Origin: Zantedeschia hybrid cultivar
Taxonomy: Eukaryota; Streptophyta; Magnoliopsida; Alismatales; Araceae
NCBI GenBank assembly: GCA_030544215.1
Contig: JARZZO010000002.1
Span: forward strand, 74,717,150 to 74,781,149
Direction: 5' to 3'
DNA: 64,000 nucleotides
This document shows, in pieces, positions 49,791 to 61,104 of the stretch. The notes beneath the pieces were generated by a model. The model was not told the DNA's origin. It saw nothing but the letters and a program-made list of their open reading frames with translations, and searched no databases. How positions within the stretch are numbered: position 1 is the stretch's first letter; each line of letters begins with the position of its first letter. A program made the position numbers and the translations under genes.

Positions 49791-50530
49791 CCCGAAGCTA
49801 TTCAGTGTCGATTCTTTTGGGATGCTGTTGCTTGAGGTGTCTGGAGGCAGGACATCGAGTAGCACGGTGCTGTAACACTCTTGTGCTCCGGGTTTGCCGG
49901 GAGCTTGGGCATAGGAGCTTAAGTTTCCCGGAAGAGTCAAAATGGGCATTGAAGTGTGTGGAATCTTGGTTTGATCTGAAAGAAGGGGGAGAACTACGAT
50001 GCCGGAGGTTCCATGGTGCCCATCGTTCAGAAACAATATGGTTCTCCTAGAAAAGGCTTTGGTGGGTGTGGTGGGAAAAAGGTATATATCTATCCCTGCT
50101 TTGAAAACGTACTTGAGATCCCTGCATTTTAAACCACACTTTCAAACAGCAGGGGAGATGTGGTCATTTTTCAAGCACTTGAGATCCAAGTATAAACAGA
50201 GGATACATAGAAGATTTGTTGGGATGATTCCGCATGCAATATGCTGGAGCCTTTGGAAAGAGAGAAATGATGCGGTTTTCAGAGGAGGCAAAATATATGT
50301 GGAAAATATTGCTATTAGAAGCCTGGCACTTTTGTATAATTGGTCAAGACATTTTAGGTTTTTGTGTTGAAAATTGGAGAAGGCATTTAAGTAGTTAATG
50401 CCATTGTAATTTTTCTTTCTATGGGATAGGAATCTCTCATGTTCGGTTTCTTTGCATTGTACTTCCTCTCTTGAATAAAATTGGTGGTACAATCCATGAT
50501 TTTCTCAAAAGAAAGAAAGAAAAGAAAACT
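49790..50530 (+). mobile_element. LINE with large internal deletion
   Basis: The frame at 49805-50050 reads CCLRCLEAGHRVARC and CRELGHRS, paired CCHC zinc knuckles as in LINE ORF1. The frame at 49999-50370 ends in MIPHAICWSLWKERNDAVFR and LLYNWSRHF, the extreme C-terminus of a LINE ORF2. The whole endonuclease and RT between them are absent. An A-rich tail (AAGAAAGAAAGAAAAGAAAA) at 50509-50528 marks the 3' end. Confidence 0.75.
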
Positions 50531-50574
50531 TACTTGGAGAAAGGTGATTTTGGAGGTAAAAGGTGGGATGTGTA

Positions 50575-53500
50575 GAGTCTAGGGGATAATAGACATTTAG
50601 TTATAGTTTCAATGTAGCCGCTTTAAAAGGACTTCTATACCACTGGGATACCAAGGTGTGGGAAGTGCAAATTTCATGGTCACAATGGTCATCTTCCATT
50701 GTGAAGTTGGAGGTCGGCGTTCAGTGTGGTGCAGAATCTTCGGCATTCCTTTACCCATTTGGGATGTTGAAGTCTTTAAGATTGTTAAGAAGCCTTTCGG
50801 TGTTCTGAGAGCTGTGGACTGTAGTACCATTAACCGGGAGGTGTTGGAGTATGCCAGGTTTTATGTTGATATTGAGCAAGGGATGGTTCTTCCTCGATAT
50901 GTGAAGATCTGTTGGCAACAACAGTGCTATTGGGTGAACATAGTAGAAGAACCTATGGTGCAACATACAATGGAGACGAAACGTTGAACCTACAGCAAGG
51001 TGGTTCAGGCATACAAGTAGTACAGGGGGACAAGAGGCAGAGCATGGCGGGAGGTTGAAGACGACGGTCGAACAACCGCGTTGCGTTGACTGGTTTCTGG
51101 TTACTGAACCAGGCTGGCCCTCATCTCAAAAGGTGTTGGCAGTCGAACTGGCAAGGAAGGATCCGGAGCCAGTGGTTCAAATTCAGGCCAATTAGGTGGA
51201 TCTGGAACCATCCCAGGGCAATCTTGTAAAACCTGCGGACTCAGCCTGGAGAAAAGCGATCAAATCACTCGCGAGCCAGGTGTTGGACGGTCTTTCAAAG
51301 GAGCTGAAGGGAGGGAGAAAACTCTCTGTTAGGGTTTACAGGTGATCTCGGTGAATGGGCTTGATAGCGAATCTCTCAACCTCTCTCAAATGGGGAAGGA
51401 GGAGCAAAACAAGAGGAAAGGTGTGTTGTTGTCCAGCGCAGCTGTCCCGACAATGCCTGAGGATCTTGGGAGGGTGATGGAGGATGCGGTTCACCAGGAC
51501 AGCTGTCCAAGGGAACTAGGGAAGGCGAGGCTTCCTCCTGTGCATCATCGAGAGTTCCGGGTACGCAATAGTTTCCTATGCAGGTTCCCCCTCCTTACCA
51601 TCCTCCCCTATCACTTTCCCCGAAAGATGCTCCAGCCATTAAAGCAAACCCGACAGATGGGGGTGGCCATTTTCAGTTCCTTGATGGATGGACCGATGCA
51701 GAGATAATGGAAAGGGTGGATGTACTGAGCTTTCAGCTGCAAAACAAAGTAGGGCAGTACTAAATTATGGAAATCTTGTTTGGACAATGAATCTAGGTGG
51801 AACGCGAAAACAAGCACAGGAACTACAGAGTTTGCCGAAGACTGCTAGGTCAGTTTGTTCAAAGGTTCAGGTGACACAGACAAGGCAGTCCAGGGTAACT
51901 CATAGCTTTAAATGAAGATGCGACATGGAATGTTAAAGGGTTGAATGGAAGGCATAAGTAGATGGCAGTTTAGGAGTTCATTATGTGAAGCAAAGTGGAA
52001 ATTGTATGTTTAGTAGAAACTAAGATGGAGGTTTTTGATCAAATGTTTGTTAATTCTCTGTTAGGTTTTGGGGGTGCTGATTATGCATTCAGAAGGGCTG
52101 AGGCCAACTCAGGTGGGATCCTTTTGCTATGGGATTCTAGAATTTGGGCAGCAACATTTTTGGAGGTTGGAGAACTTGTTACAATTAAGCTGGTGTCTAC
52201 TGCTCAAGATATCAAATGGATGATTTCAGGAGTGTAGAGTCCTAATAATTACAAGCTTCGATGATTGCTGTATGACGAGTTAACATTGTGTCAGATTCAA
52301 TATAATCCCCCATGGTGTGTGATGGGGGATTTTAATGAAGTTAGGGTCTCTACAGAGAGGAGCAGGAGAGTAAGGATTACTATGGGTATGAAGGAATTCA
52401 ATTCTTGGATAGAGGACAGGGGCTTGATTGAATTACCTCTAACCAGTTGTAAGTTTACATGGTGCAGTTCACGGGATTGTCCATCAATGTTCCGGATTGA
52501 TAAGAGTTTTTATTGATGATAGATGGGAGTGGTTGTTCCCTCTGGCTAGACTTACTGGTCAGCCCAGAATAATATCTGATCACTGTGCTTTGGTGGTAGA
52601 CTTTTGTCATAATAGACCTGCAAACAGACTTTTTCAACTAGAGAAAGTTTTTGTGGCTAACGAGGAGTTCATATCCTTAGTTAAGGAGGCTTGGCAGAGT
52701 GCAAATTGTCAACAGGTCGGTATGAAATTCCTGGCTGTAAAACTCTGAAGTCTGAAAAAGACTATTAAAGTTTGGACTCTAAAATGGAAAAATGAGAGAT
52801 GCAAGGCTAAACAAGAGTTGTTGGAGGGAATCAGTACTCTGGAACTGTTAGAAGAACAAAGACCTCTATTGCCCATGAGAAAGTGCAACTTATAGTCCTC
52901 TAGTGTAGGTTTTCAGAATGGAGTGTGGAAGAGGAGTCAAGATTGAGACAGAAATCCAGAATACAATGGCCTTGGGAGGGGGATAATAATACTAGATTCC
53001 TTAGTATGATGGCAAATGGCAGATGACGTAGGAATGTCACATCAGGATTCAAATTAATAACAACTGGGTGGAAGATCAGGGTGTTGTAAGGGAAGAAATT
53101 ATACACTTCTACATGGCTTCGTTTGCAGCTGAGCGTCGATGGCATCCCCGATGGTTTGATTCTACTATTATCAATTTAAGTACAAAAGACCCGAGTTTTT
53201 TGCTCTCTTACATCACTGATGATGAAATTGAATTGGCTGTCTTACGTTTAGGTGGTAATGAAGCACCAGGGCCTGATGGCTTTCCATTGGCTTTTTACCA
53301 AACCTTTTGGGACTTACTCAAAAGAGATGTAAGTGAGGCAGTCAGGGACTGGTTTCACGGACGCCGGGGTGCGGAATTTGTTAATTAGACATTTATTGCG
53401 TTACTACCTAAGAAAGAGGAAGCACAAGATCTCAAAGACTTTAGACCTATTAGCCTTCTAAATGGGTCATACAAGATATTTACTAAAGTCTTGGCCAATA

Positions 53501-54840
53501 GATTGGGGAAGGTAGTTGGGAAGCTAATAGAGGAAAATTAAGAAGCTAATAGTGGGAGAGGTCACAAACAGGGGGGCCCTATGTTTCCCCTCCTCTTCAT
53601 TCTGGTGGCTCATATTTTGAGTAGAGTTTGGGATAGCATGGGACTCGCCAGGGTTTCTAGACTTCCCAATAGGGGTTGTTTGTCACTCACCTTCCGTTTG
53701 TCGATGATACGATCACGTTCTTTTCTACTAAGGAGGGCCATTTGTTTGTTGCGAGGCTCATTCTAGAGTTGATTAGAAAGGTGACAGGCCTCGCGATCAA
53801 CTTCCACCAAAGTTAGATGATTGGCATCGATGTTAGGGAGACGAAGTTGAATAGGGCTGTCTTCATCATTGGGTGTCAGAGGGGAGAGCTTCCAGTTTCC
53901 TACTTGTGGTTGCCATTCACTCCTGGAGTGCTCTGCTATAGAGATTGGAAGAAGGTGGTGCAGAGATTTAAGAGCGAGCTTGCTGTATGGAAGGCGAGGT
54001 TACTTGCTTTTGGAGGAGGGATAACTCTATGTAAAATTGTCCTGGACTCTCTTCCCATCTACCATCTCTCTATCTTTAGAATCCCCTCTTCTGTGGTCAA
54101 GAGATTGGATTCTATTCGAGCCAAAAGCCAGGTTCTTTTGGCATGAATCGAGGGACTGTAAGAGGGGTGATTTTGATGTATCATGGGCTTGGATTTGTGA
54201 TCCAAGGAGAATGGTGGTTTGGATTTTAAGAATATTAACCTTTTCAACCTTGCGCTCCTTTCCAAGTGGCTGTGGAAGTTGGTTCAGCATGATACGGGTA
54301 TGTGGTCTAAGGTGATCTCTGAGAGGTACTATGCTCTTTACAGGGAGTGGGATGTTCTTTTGCCTACACTCTACAATGTGTCTTCGTTGTGGAAGGGTAT
54401 TCTTTCTAGTGCTGATGTGTTCAACGCATGATCAATCATTGTAATTGGCAATGATGGGAGTACTATTTTTTTGGGAGGATGTTTGGTGCACTTTGCAGCC
54501 TTTGCAGGACATTTTCCCATAGGTTTTTGTCATCTCTTTGCAGCAGATCGCCAAGCTTCCAGATAGTTGATGTAGTACGGGCATCGACTATTTAGAAAAA
54601 ACTTAGAGAGAGGAAAGTTGAGGGATCTGCTTCTGATGCTGAAATGGCTGCAGCCGCTTTAAGTTGTGCCTGATAAGGAAGACCTTTGGATTTGGAGATG
54701 GGATAAGGAAGGTATCCATTCTGTCAAGTCGACTTACTTTATCATCTAGGATTGGGGTTGCAGATTCCCTTTCTTCTCTTCAGTCTGGGGGCAAAAGTCC
54801 TCTAAGGTGCAATTCCTCCTGTGGAGAGCTGTGAGACTTC
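50575..54840 (+). mobile_element. LINE retrotransposon, decayed, lacking RT motif A
   Basis: Plus-strand order: DUF4283-like ORF1 (50658-50987: WCRIFGIPLPIWDVEVFKIV); endonuclease (51995-52516: EIVCLVETKM, GGILLLWDSRIW, PPWCVMGDFNEVR, KFTWCSSRD); linker and RT start (53068-53540: EAPGPDGFPLAFYQTFW, LPKKEEAQDLKDFRPISLLN); then directly QGGPMFPLLFILVAHILSR (53568); FVDDTITFFSTKEG (53705); the thumb (ELPVSYLWLPFTPG, KARLLAFGGGITLCKIVL); and part of the zf-RVT tail (VQFLLWRAVRLRF, 54840). The segment with motif A (FEKAYDR-type) is missing between 53540 and 53565. Many stops and frameshifts. Confidence 0.9.
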
Positions 54841-54944
54841 GTTTTTTATAGTTTGAAAAAGCATTTGATTTAAAAGAATTTTTTATTTTGAAAAAGAGAA
54901 TTCTTGGAGTTATGAAAACATAGTCTTCTCTCTTTTTATTATAG

Positions 54945-55090
54945 ACTTTGAAAACTTGGGGTTAGTTCTCAAGTTTAAGATTTTGGATCAAGTGTGGATC
55001 CATGTACTTGACATCTTCTCACTGATCTCGGTCAGTATTAATTATACCAATCATTGGTTGGCAACCCTTGATTAACCGTCTGTTAAGGCC
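54945..55090 (+). repeat. Left arm of a diverged inverted repeat pair
   Basis: GACTTTGAAAACTTGGGGTT, GGATCAAGTGTGGATCC, TGATCTCGGTCAGTATTAAT and GATTAACCGTC correspond in order to the reverse complement of 58555-58420 (GACTATGAGAACTTGGAATT, GGATCATGCTAAGATCC, TGACCTCGGTCAGTGTTAAT, GATTAATTGTC). Confidence 0.75.
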
Positions 55091-55938
55091 TATTGAGACA
55101 ACAAGAATAAAGCAAATAAATTGTTTTGATGCCATGCATGAAAGATAGATTCTCTTATTCGGGGATCCTACAAGGGTTCTTAAAGGATACTTAAGGGATT
55201 TTTTAAGTTCCCATGAGGATATGAGGACCTATGATCTTTAAATGGTGGTAAGAAGATAAGTCTTTTGGACATAATTTTCATTAAAACCCCTTAAAGAAGA
55301 TAAAATAATAAAAAATATCCTTTAAGTATTTTTTTTTAAAGGATATGGAATTTTTGGACAGCATATACCCCTTCTTAGGTTCATTTAGGAGGATAAATAA
55401 ACATAAATGATGTCTTCAATTAATGGGGCATGGAGGCCACCACGTACTTGAGGATATTCTTTAATGATCCTCCAGTCGATATGAAGGAACCAACATCCAG
55501 TTATTTGTAGACATATCCGACTGAGTCAACACGTTTATCATTTGAGCATACATTCAATGAAAATAAACATGCGTTAAACAAGCAGAATTGAACATGCATC
55601 AACTTTATTTGAATCCACTTTGTTACAAGACAATCACTTTTAACCATTCCATCGATAGGAATGAATCGTTTGAAATTTTGGTCACTCTACTAATAAGAGT
55701 GAGCCACAACTTCATAGCCAATTGTTGACCCGAAAAATTTTATGCATGGTGAGGATCATCCAAATATGCATATGCACATAATTGTACAATGAAAAATATC
55801 TATGCATGACATACGCTCGCATTCATATGAGCCTATGTTATGAAAAGAAAAAAATGAACATGCACCTACAATATAAAGGTCCATGTCAATATAGACCCTT
55901 CCTATATGTATGTGGACATATAATTATATATCCATGCA

Positions 55939-56330
55939 TTAGGGATGCAAAGGGGGCGAAAATATACCTAGGCGAGAGCGCCTTGAAAAGGCTTCGATAA
56001 GAGGTCCGAAACAGCCCCAATAAAATCCTTGGGCGCTGCCCAAAATAGCCCCAAAATCTGCGATGAGTTGTCCCGCAAACGGCTTAATAAGCCCTACCAA
56101 ATGGGCCCGATAGGAGGCCCAAAAATCTGCAAGAAAGCTGTCCGAACAGCAGCAGAAAAAGGGCCCTAAAACAGCCCAAAAGTCTTCAATAAATGAGCCC
56201 AAAATATCCTCCAAGAAGGCCCAATATTAGGCCCACAGTGGCCCAATAAGAAATCCAATACGGGTCCGATACGAAAGCCCAATATTAGGTCCAAATGGGC
56301 CTAAAAATCAGTCCAGCAGAGCTCAAAAAA
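55939..56330. repeat. GCCCAA-rich degenerate repeat
   Basis: The word GCCCAA/GCCCAAAA recurs about every 20-40 bases over 390 bp, with RATCTGC between. Probably part of the transposon module that follows. Confidence 0.6.
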
Positions 56331-56389
56331 AAAATCTGCAGTCCAAAGAGGAAAATTCCCCAAGTCCAAAAGAGGAAAGAAACAAGAAA

Positions 56390-57340
56390 TGGCCAAGTGG
56401 TCCCCTCTCTCTCTCTCCCTTTGTTTAAATAAAAGAGGGAGGGGAGAGAGAGAGAGGAGGAACCGGTGGGGGGGGGGAGGCTCCCCACCGGTTGGTGGAC
56501 CTCTACCGGTGCCCCCCAAGGGAGGAACCGGTGGGGGGTTCCTTCTCTCCCCCTCTCCTCTTTCAAAATTCAAAAAAAAAAAAAAGAAAAAAGAAGAAAG
56601 AAAGAGAAGAAGAGAAATAAAGGAGGGGAGAGATTAATTAAAATGGGGGGGATTAATGGGTTCTTAAACACTCTCCTAGATGGTGGAGCACCCACTAAAG
56701 TCCTCATTAACTCTCCATTAAGAAATCTACCCCCATTTACACTTGGCCAAAGGGGGGTAATTAATGGGCTAAGCCCCATTAAGAACAAAAAATCAAAAAA
56801 GGAGGAGAAGGAGGATGTACCCCCACTGGTTGCCCAAAATCGGTGGGGGGACCCCCCCACCGGTTTCCAACCGGTGGCTCCTCCCACTGGTTGGGAACCG
56901 GTGGGGAGGTCATCTCCCCCCCCCCTCCCTCTAACACAAAAAAAAAAGGAAAATGGGAGGAGAAGGTGGGCAAACCGGTGGGTACCCCCACCATCGGCCT
57001 CCCCGGTGGCACCCCCCACCGGGCCCGAGTTTGGGCCTATAAATAGTTGCATCTACACACACACAAGGCAAAAGGCATACGAGCCCACCTTGTTGAAAGA
57101 GGAAGTTTTGCCAATTTGAAGACCAAATCCGGTGTTCTCGCCTGGGTTTATTGCGTTTTGAGGAGTTTTCGTCTCGGGGGGCTCTCTTCCTGAGGTTTTT
57201 TCCTAAGGGAAAGTCCTGCCGAATTATTGTTGTAAATGCCTTCTTTATAAGGCGAACCTCTGTCGAAATAATGAAAGAGTTTCTTTGTGCAAATTGTATG
57301 CATGTGTGTGACATCAAATTTAAAATAATTAAATAGTATC
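56390..57340 (+). mobile_element. LTR-like module with ACCGGTGGGG repeats and TATA box
   Basis: Clusters of ACCGGTGGGG and CCCACCGGTT (56462-56540, 56840-57020) precede TATAAATAG at 57038-57046, then a leader-like stretch to about 57300. This resembles U3-R-U5 of an LTR, but no LTR borders or partner are proven. The same wording on the opposite strand lies at 59330-59420, also next to a TATA-like TCTATAG. The open frames across it are low-complexity artefacts. Confidence 0.4.
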
Positions 57341-58400
57341 ATGTATTATTTTTATAATACACATAATTAATTTCATAATTATCCTAAAATCTGTAAACAC
57401 TTAATTAATTAACCTTGGTCTCATTCCTAAACATAGAATAAATAATTAAATCTTGAATATGAAACCTAAATACTTAAGGCAAATTAATTAAGTCAAAAAA
57501 TAATTTAAACCCTAATTAATTACTAAAATCTGTGGTAGTCGATAAAAATCAGCAAATAAAATCAGAAAATACAGTGAAAATTAATAAAAATAAGTAAAAG
57601 CATAAAACCCAAAAATCTGAAAATATTCAAACACATAAATACCATAAAATAACCTTTACCCACTTAAGAAATAAATAAAATATCAAAGATAAACATAAAA
57701 AAATTAAGCAAAAATCAGTAAAAACAGTAAAAAAAAACTGAAAGAATTAAATCTGGAATGTAAATTTTCAGAATGACCAAAATGCCCCAGAACTTAACCA
57801 AATTACGAAAATACCTTCCCTCGTGATAAAAATCTGTAAAAAAATTACAGAAAAATCTCAAAAAATATCAAAATGCTTCCTATATCTAAAATACCCCCCA
57901 AAACCTAATAAGATGGGTAAAATTATTAAAATACCCTCAATATTATAAAAATATGTAAAAAATCCCAGAAAAATATAAAGATAGACACTAAGTCTAATAA
58001 ACCCAATTTGAAGTAAAATTACCGAAATACCCCTATAACATAAGTATGTCCAAGATAATTCTAAAAATACATTCTAAGGGTTTTCAAACCTCCAATAAGG
58101 TGTTAAAAACCTAAAAAGACTTTAATAACCCTGATGTAGCATAATTACCAAAATAACCCTAGGGGTCTTAAATACTTGGAATTAATCCTAAACAATTGGG
58201 AATCAATCCCAAAACCTTTAAAAATGAATCTTAACACTTAAGAGTTTACTCTAAAAGCCTTGGCATGAATCCAAATACTCTAAGATGTTGGAACAAATCC
58301 AAATACCTTAAAAAAACTTAGGTGAGGCCAATGATTTAAAAAAAAAAAAAAAAAAACCTTCACTTGCGTGCACGTTGTGTGGTAGTATAGATGGTTTAAA
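57340..58400. other. AT-rich repeat-like DNA
   Basis: About 1 kb dominated by AAAATCTGTAAAAA, AAAATACCCC and TTAATTAATTA words without coding features. Looks like transposon internal or untranslated DNA. Confidence 0.45.
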
Positions 58401-58419
58401 GGACATCATACGGACAATT

Positions 58420-58555
58420 AATCAATTGTTGTCGAGCGGTTGCTCGACGTAATTAACACTGACCGAGGTCAGTGGAGAGATGTCATATACTCGGATCTTA
58501 GCATGATCCGAAGTCCCAGACTCCCTGAGGGCTAATTCCAAGTTCTCATAGTCCA
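58420..58555 (-). repeat. Right arm of the diverged inverted repeat pair
   Basis: Reverse-complement partner of 54945-55090; see that entry. Confidence 0.75.
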
Positions 58556-58659
58556 AGAAACAAAATAAATAAAATTGACCTATATTTCTCTAAATAAAAC
58601 AAAGACAAAACATAGGATTAATAAAATCCGATAGGAGAGATCTAGGTTAGGTCCAAACA

Positions 58660-59130
58660 CCAATCCACCGATAGGAAAGAATCAAAAGATTAAAGGCCAT
58701 TCCACCAACAGGAATGAACCAAGAATAATGATTGTTGGTCATTCTACCAATAAGAGTGAACTACAACTTCATGGCCAATCCACCAGTAGGAAAGAAACAA
58801 GCAAAGTGATTATTGGTCACTCTACCAATAAGAGTGAACTACAACTTCATGGTCAATCCACCAATAGGAAAAAACCACAAAAATATTGACCATTCCACCA
58901 ATAAGAATGAACCACAAAGATTAATTAAAAGTTTGGCTATTCAACCAATATGAATGAAGTACACATAATTAATTAATTAGAACTTTGGTCATTCGACCAA
59001 TATGAATGAACCACACATGATTAATTAATTAAACTTGGTCATTCAACCAATATGAATGAACCACACATGATTAATTAATTAAAACTTTGGCCATTCAACC
59101 AATATAAATGAACCACACATGATTAACATC
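58660..59130. repeat. Tandem array of hairpin-forming CATTC..GAATG units
   Basis: About ten units of GGTCATTCAACCAATATGAATGAACCA type (with ACTACAACTTCATGG or CACATGATTAATTAATTA spacers), spaced about 45-65 bases. Each core is a dyad: TGGTCATTC pairs with GAATGAACCA. One or two related units lie at 55640-55710. Confidence 0.85.
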
Positions 59131-59329
59131 ATTACAAGATCATAAAAAAATGAGTCCTTGTTTGTGTCCTTTTTTCTACGCACAGAAAACTTCAAGAACT
59201 CTTCCTTTGTTCTTCTTTCTTTCAGCAAAAGGGCCTTCAAAAGCCTCCAAAGCCTCCCTGTCATCCTCTTTTTTTTTGCCCCCCCTATGGGGGTATCTAT
59301 AGAGTGGGAAGAGTGAGAAAGAGAGGAGG

Positions 59330-59427
59330 GGGGGGGGTGCGGTACCCCACCGGTGGCACCCGCCACCAGTTGTTAAGGGGGGGGGACCAGTGGGTACACC
59401 CACCGGTGGGGGTGCCATGGTGGCCCC

Positions 59428-59462
<35 letters not shown>
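59330..59462. repeat. ACCGGTGG cluster and (CT)n tract
   Basis: Several CACCGGTGG-type palindromes (59350-59420), then about 15 CT units (59433-59461). Confidence 0.8.
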
Positions 59463-59465
<3 letters not shown>

Positions 59466-59545
59466 GTTTCCTCCCTCTTCTTTTCTGTTTTTTCTTTCTA
59501 AAAAAAAAGTTTCAACAAGCGCTTCTCTCAAGAGGCTCCCTACAG

Positions 59546-59660
59546 GTGATAGGTTGGCTCCATGGATTGCGGAATCGGCCGATTCCGATTCGAATCGTGA
59601 TAGGTTGGCTCCATGGATTGCGGAATCGGCCGATTCCGATTCGAATCGGAATTGGCGGGT
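59546..59660. repeat. 51-bp tandem duplication inside a CGGCCGATTCCG island
   Basis: GTGATAGGTTGGCTCCATGG starts at 59546 and 59597. Both copies run through GAATCGGCCGATTCCGATTC. The second half of each copy is a palindrome-rich island. Confidence 0.93.
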
Positions 59661-61104
59661 CCCGAGCTGATTTGGGGGGGAATTTACTGTTCCCCCCACC
59701 GATTTAAAAAAAAAAGAAAACCGGTCGAAATCGGCCCGAACCGGACCAGATCGGGCCGGTCTCGAAGGGGGAGATCGGGAACCAGGCGCCAACAGCATAA
59801 ACGCTGCTGGCGCCCCCCTTCCCTAGCCCTTCCCCACTCCCCAGCCCCTCCCTGGCTCGCCGCCGGCCGTCTGTCGCCGCCGCCGCTCTTTCCTCTCTCT
59901 CTCTCTCTCTCTTTTTCTCTCTCTTTTCTATTTTTTTTTGAGATATCGACCAAAAGAAGGGGATTTTCATCCCGTCATCGTCGGCCGGCCGTCCGAGAGC
60001 CGCCGCCGCTGTGGTCGCCGTCACCGCTGCCCTCGACGTCGGATTTTTTGTTCGCATTCCGATCCGAGTTTAGGTATATTTCGAATTAATTTTTTAAAAT
60101 TCTAAAAAAATTAGAAATGATGTATGATTGTGTATATTGTGTAGATCTCTTAATATTTAGGTTGAAAAAATTTTTAGCATGTTGATTAGACAAAATTATC
60201 AAAATTAGCCCTAATTAGGGCTTAAAAGTTAGAGCTTTTGTATGATTAGTGTAATTAAGGTTCAATTGAGTGTGCCAACCACTCAATTGAACTTGTTAGG
60301 ACATAAATGTACATTTTTTTGCATTAATTGCATGTTATTAGCTTTAATTAGTTAAAATTAGCCCTAATTAAAGGTAAAAAATTAGGACTTTTGTATGATT
60401 AGTGTAATTAAGGTTCAATTGAGTATGCCAACCACTCAATTGAACTTGTTAGGACATAAATGTGCATTTTTTTGCATTAATTGCATGTTATTATCGTTAA
60501 TTAGTTAAAATTAGCCCTAATTAGGAGTTAAAAATTAGGACTTTTCTATGATTAGTGTAATTAAGGTTCAATTGAGTGTGCCAACTACTCAATTGAACTT
60601 GTTAGGACATAAATGTGCATTTTTTTACATTAATTGCATGTTATTTGCGTTAATTAGTTAAAATTAACCCTAATTAGGGGTTAAAAATTGGGGCTTTTAT
60701 ATAATTAGCGTGATTAAGGTTCAATTTAGTATGCCAACCACTCAATTGAACTTGTTAGGACATAAATGTGCATTTTTTTACATTAATTGCCTGTTATTAG
60801 CGTTAATTAGTTAAAATTAACCCTAATTAGGAGTTAAAAATTTGAACTTTTGTATAATTAGCGTGATTAAGGTTCAATTGAGTGTGCCAACCACTCAATT
60901 GAACTTGTTAGGACATAAATGTGTATTTTTTTGCATTAATTGCATGTTATTAGCGTTAATTAGTTAAAATTAACCCTAATTAAGTGTTAAAAATTGGAGC
61001 TTTTGTATGATTAGTGTGATTAAGGTTCAATTGAGTCTGCTAAGCACTCAATTGAACTTGTTAGAACCTGATTGCATTTTTGTGTTTTTATGTTATGCAG
61101 GAAT
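59660..61104 (+). other. Inferred 5' leader exon and first intron of the hAT transposase
   Basis: A GC-rich, CT-rich leader (59740-60070) ends in GAGTTTAG|GTATAT, a plausible donor near 60073. The AT-rich intron carries the 153-bp tandem array and ends TTATGTTATGCAG at 61100, right before the coding ATG at 61105. Confidence 0.55.
60185..61085 (+). repeat. 153-bp tandem array, six units
   Basis: The word GGTTCAATTGAGTGTGCCAA (or close variants) has its TTCAATT at 60261, 60414, 60567, 60720, 60873 and 61026, exactly 153 bases apart each time. Each unit also has TTAGGACATAAATGTGCAT, a TTAATTGCATGTTATT word and CCCTAATTAGG. Inside each unit TTCAATTGAGTG and CACTCAATTGAA form a 12-bp inverted repeat around a 7-8 base loop. 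Units differ by only a few substitutions. Confidence 0.95.

Noticed and set aside
56466..57119. 217-codon plus frame and 160-codon minus frame
   Set aside because: Low-complexity Gly/Pro translation of the ACCGGTGGGG repeats with no domain.
60185..61085. Regularly spaced repeats considered as a CRISPR array
   Set aside because: The whole 153-bp unit is conserved with no unique spacers, and the setting is a eukaryotic transposon intron.
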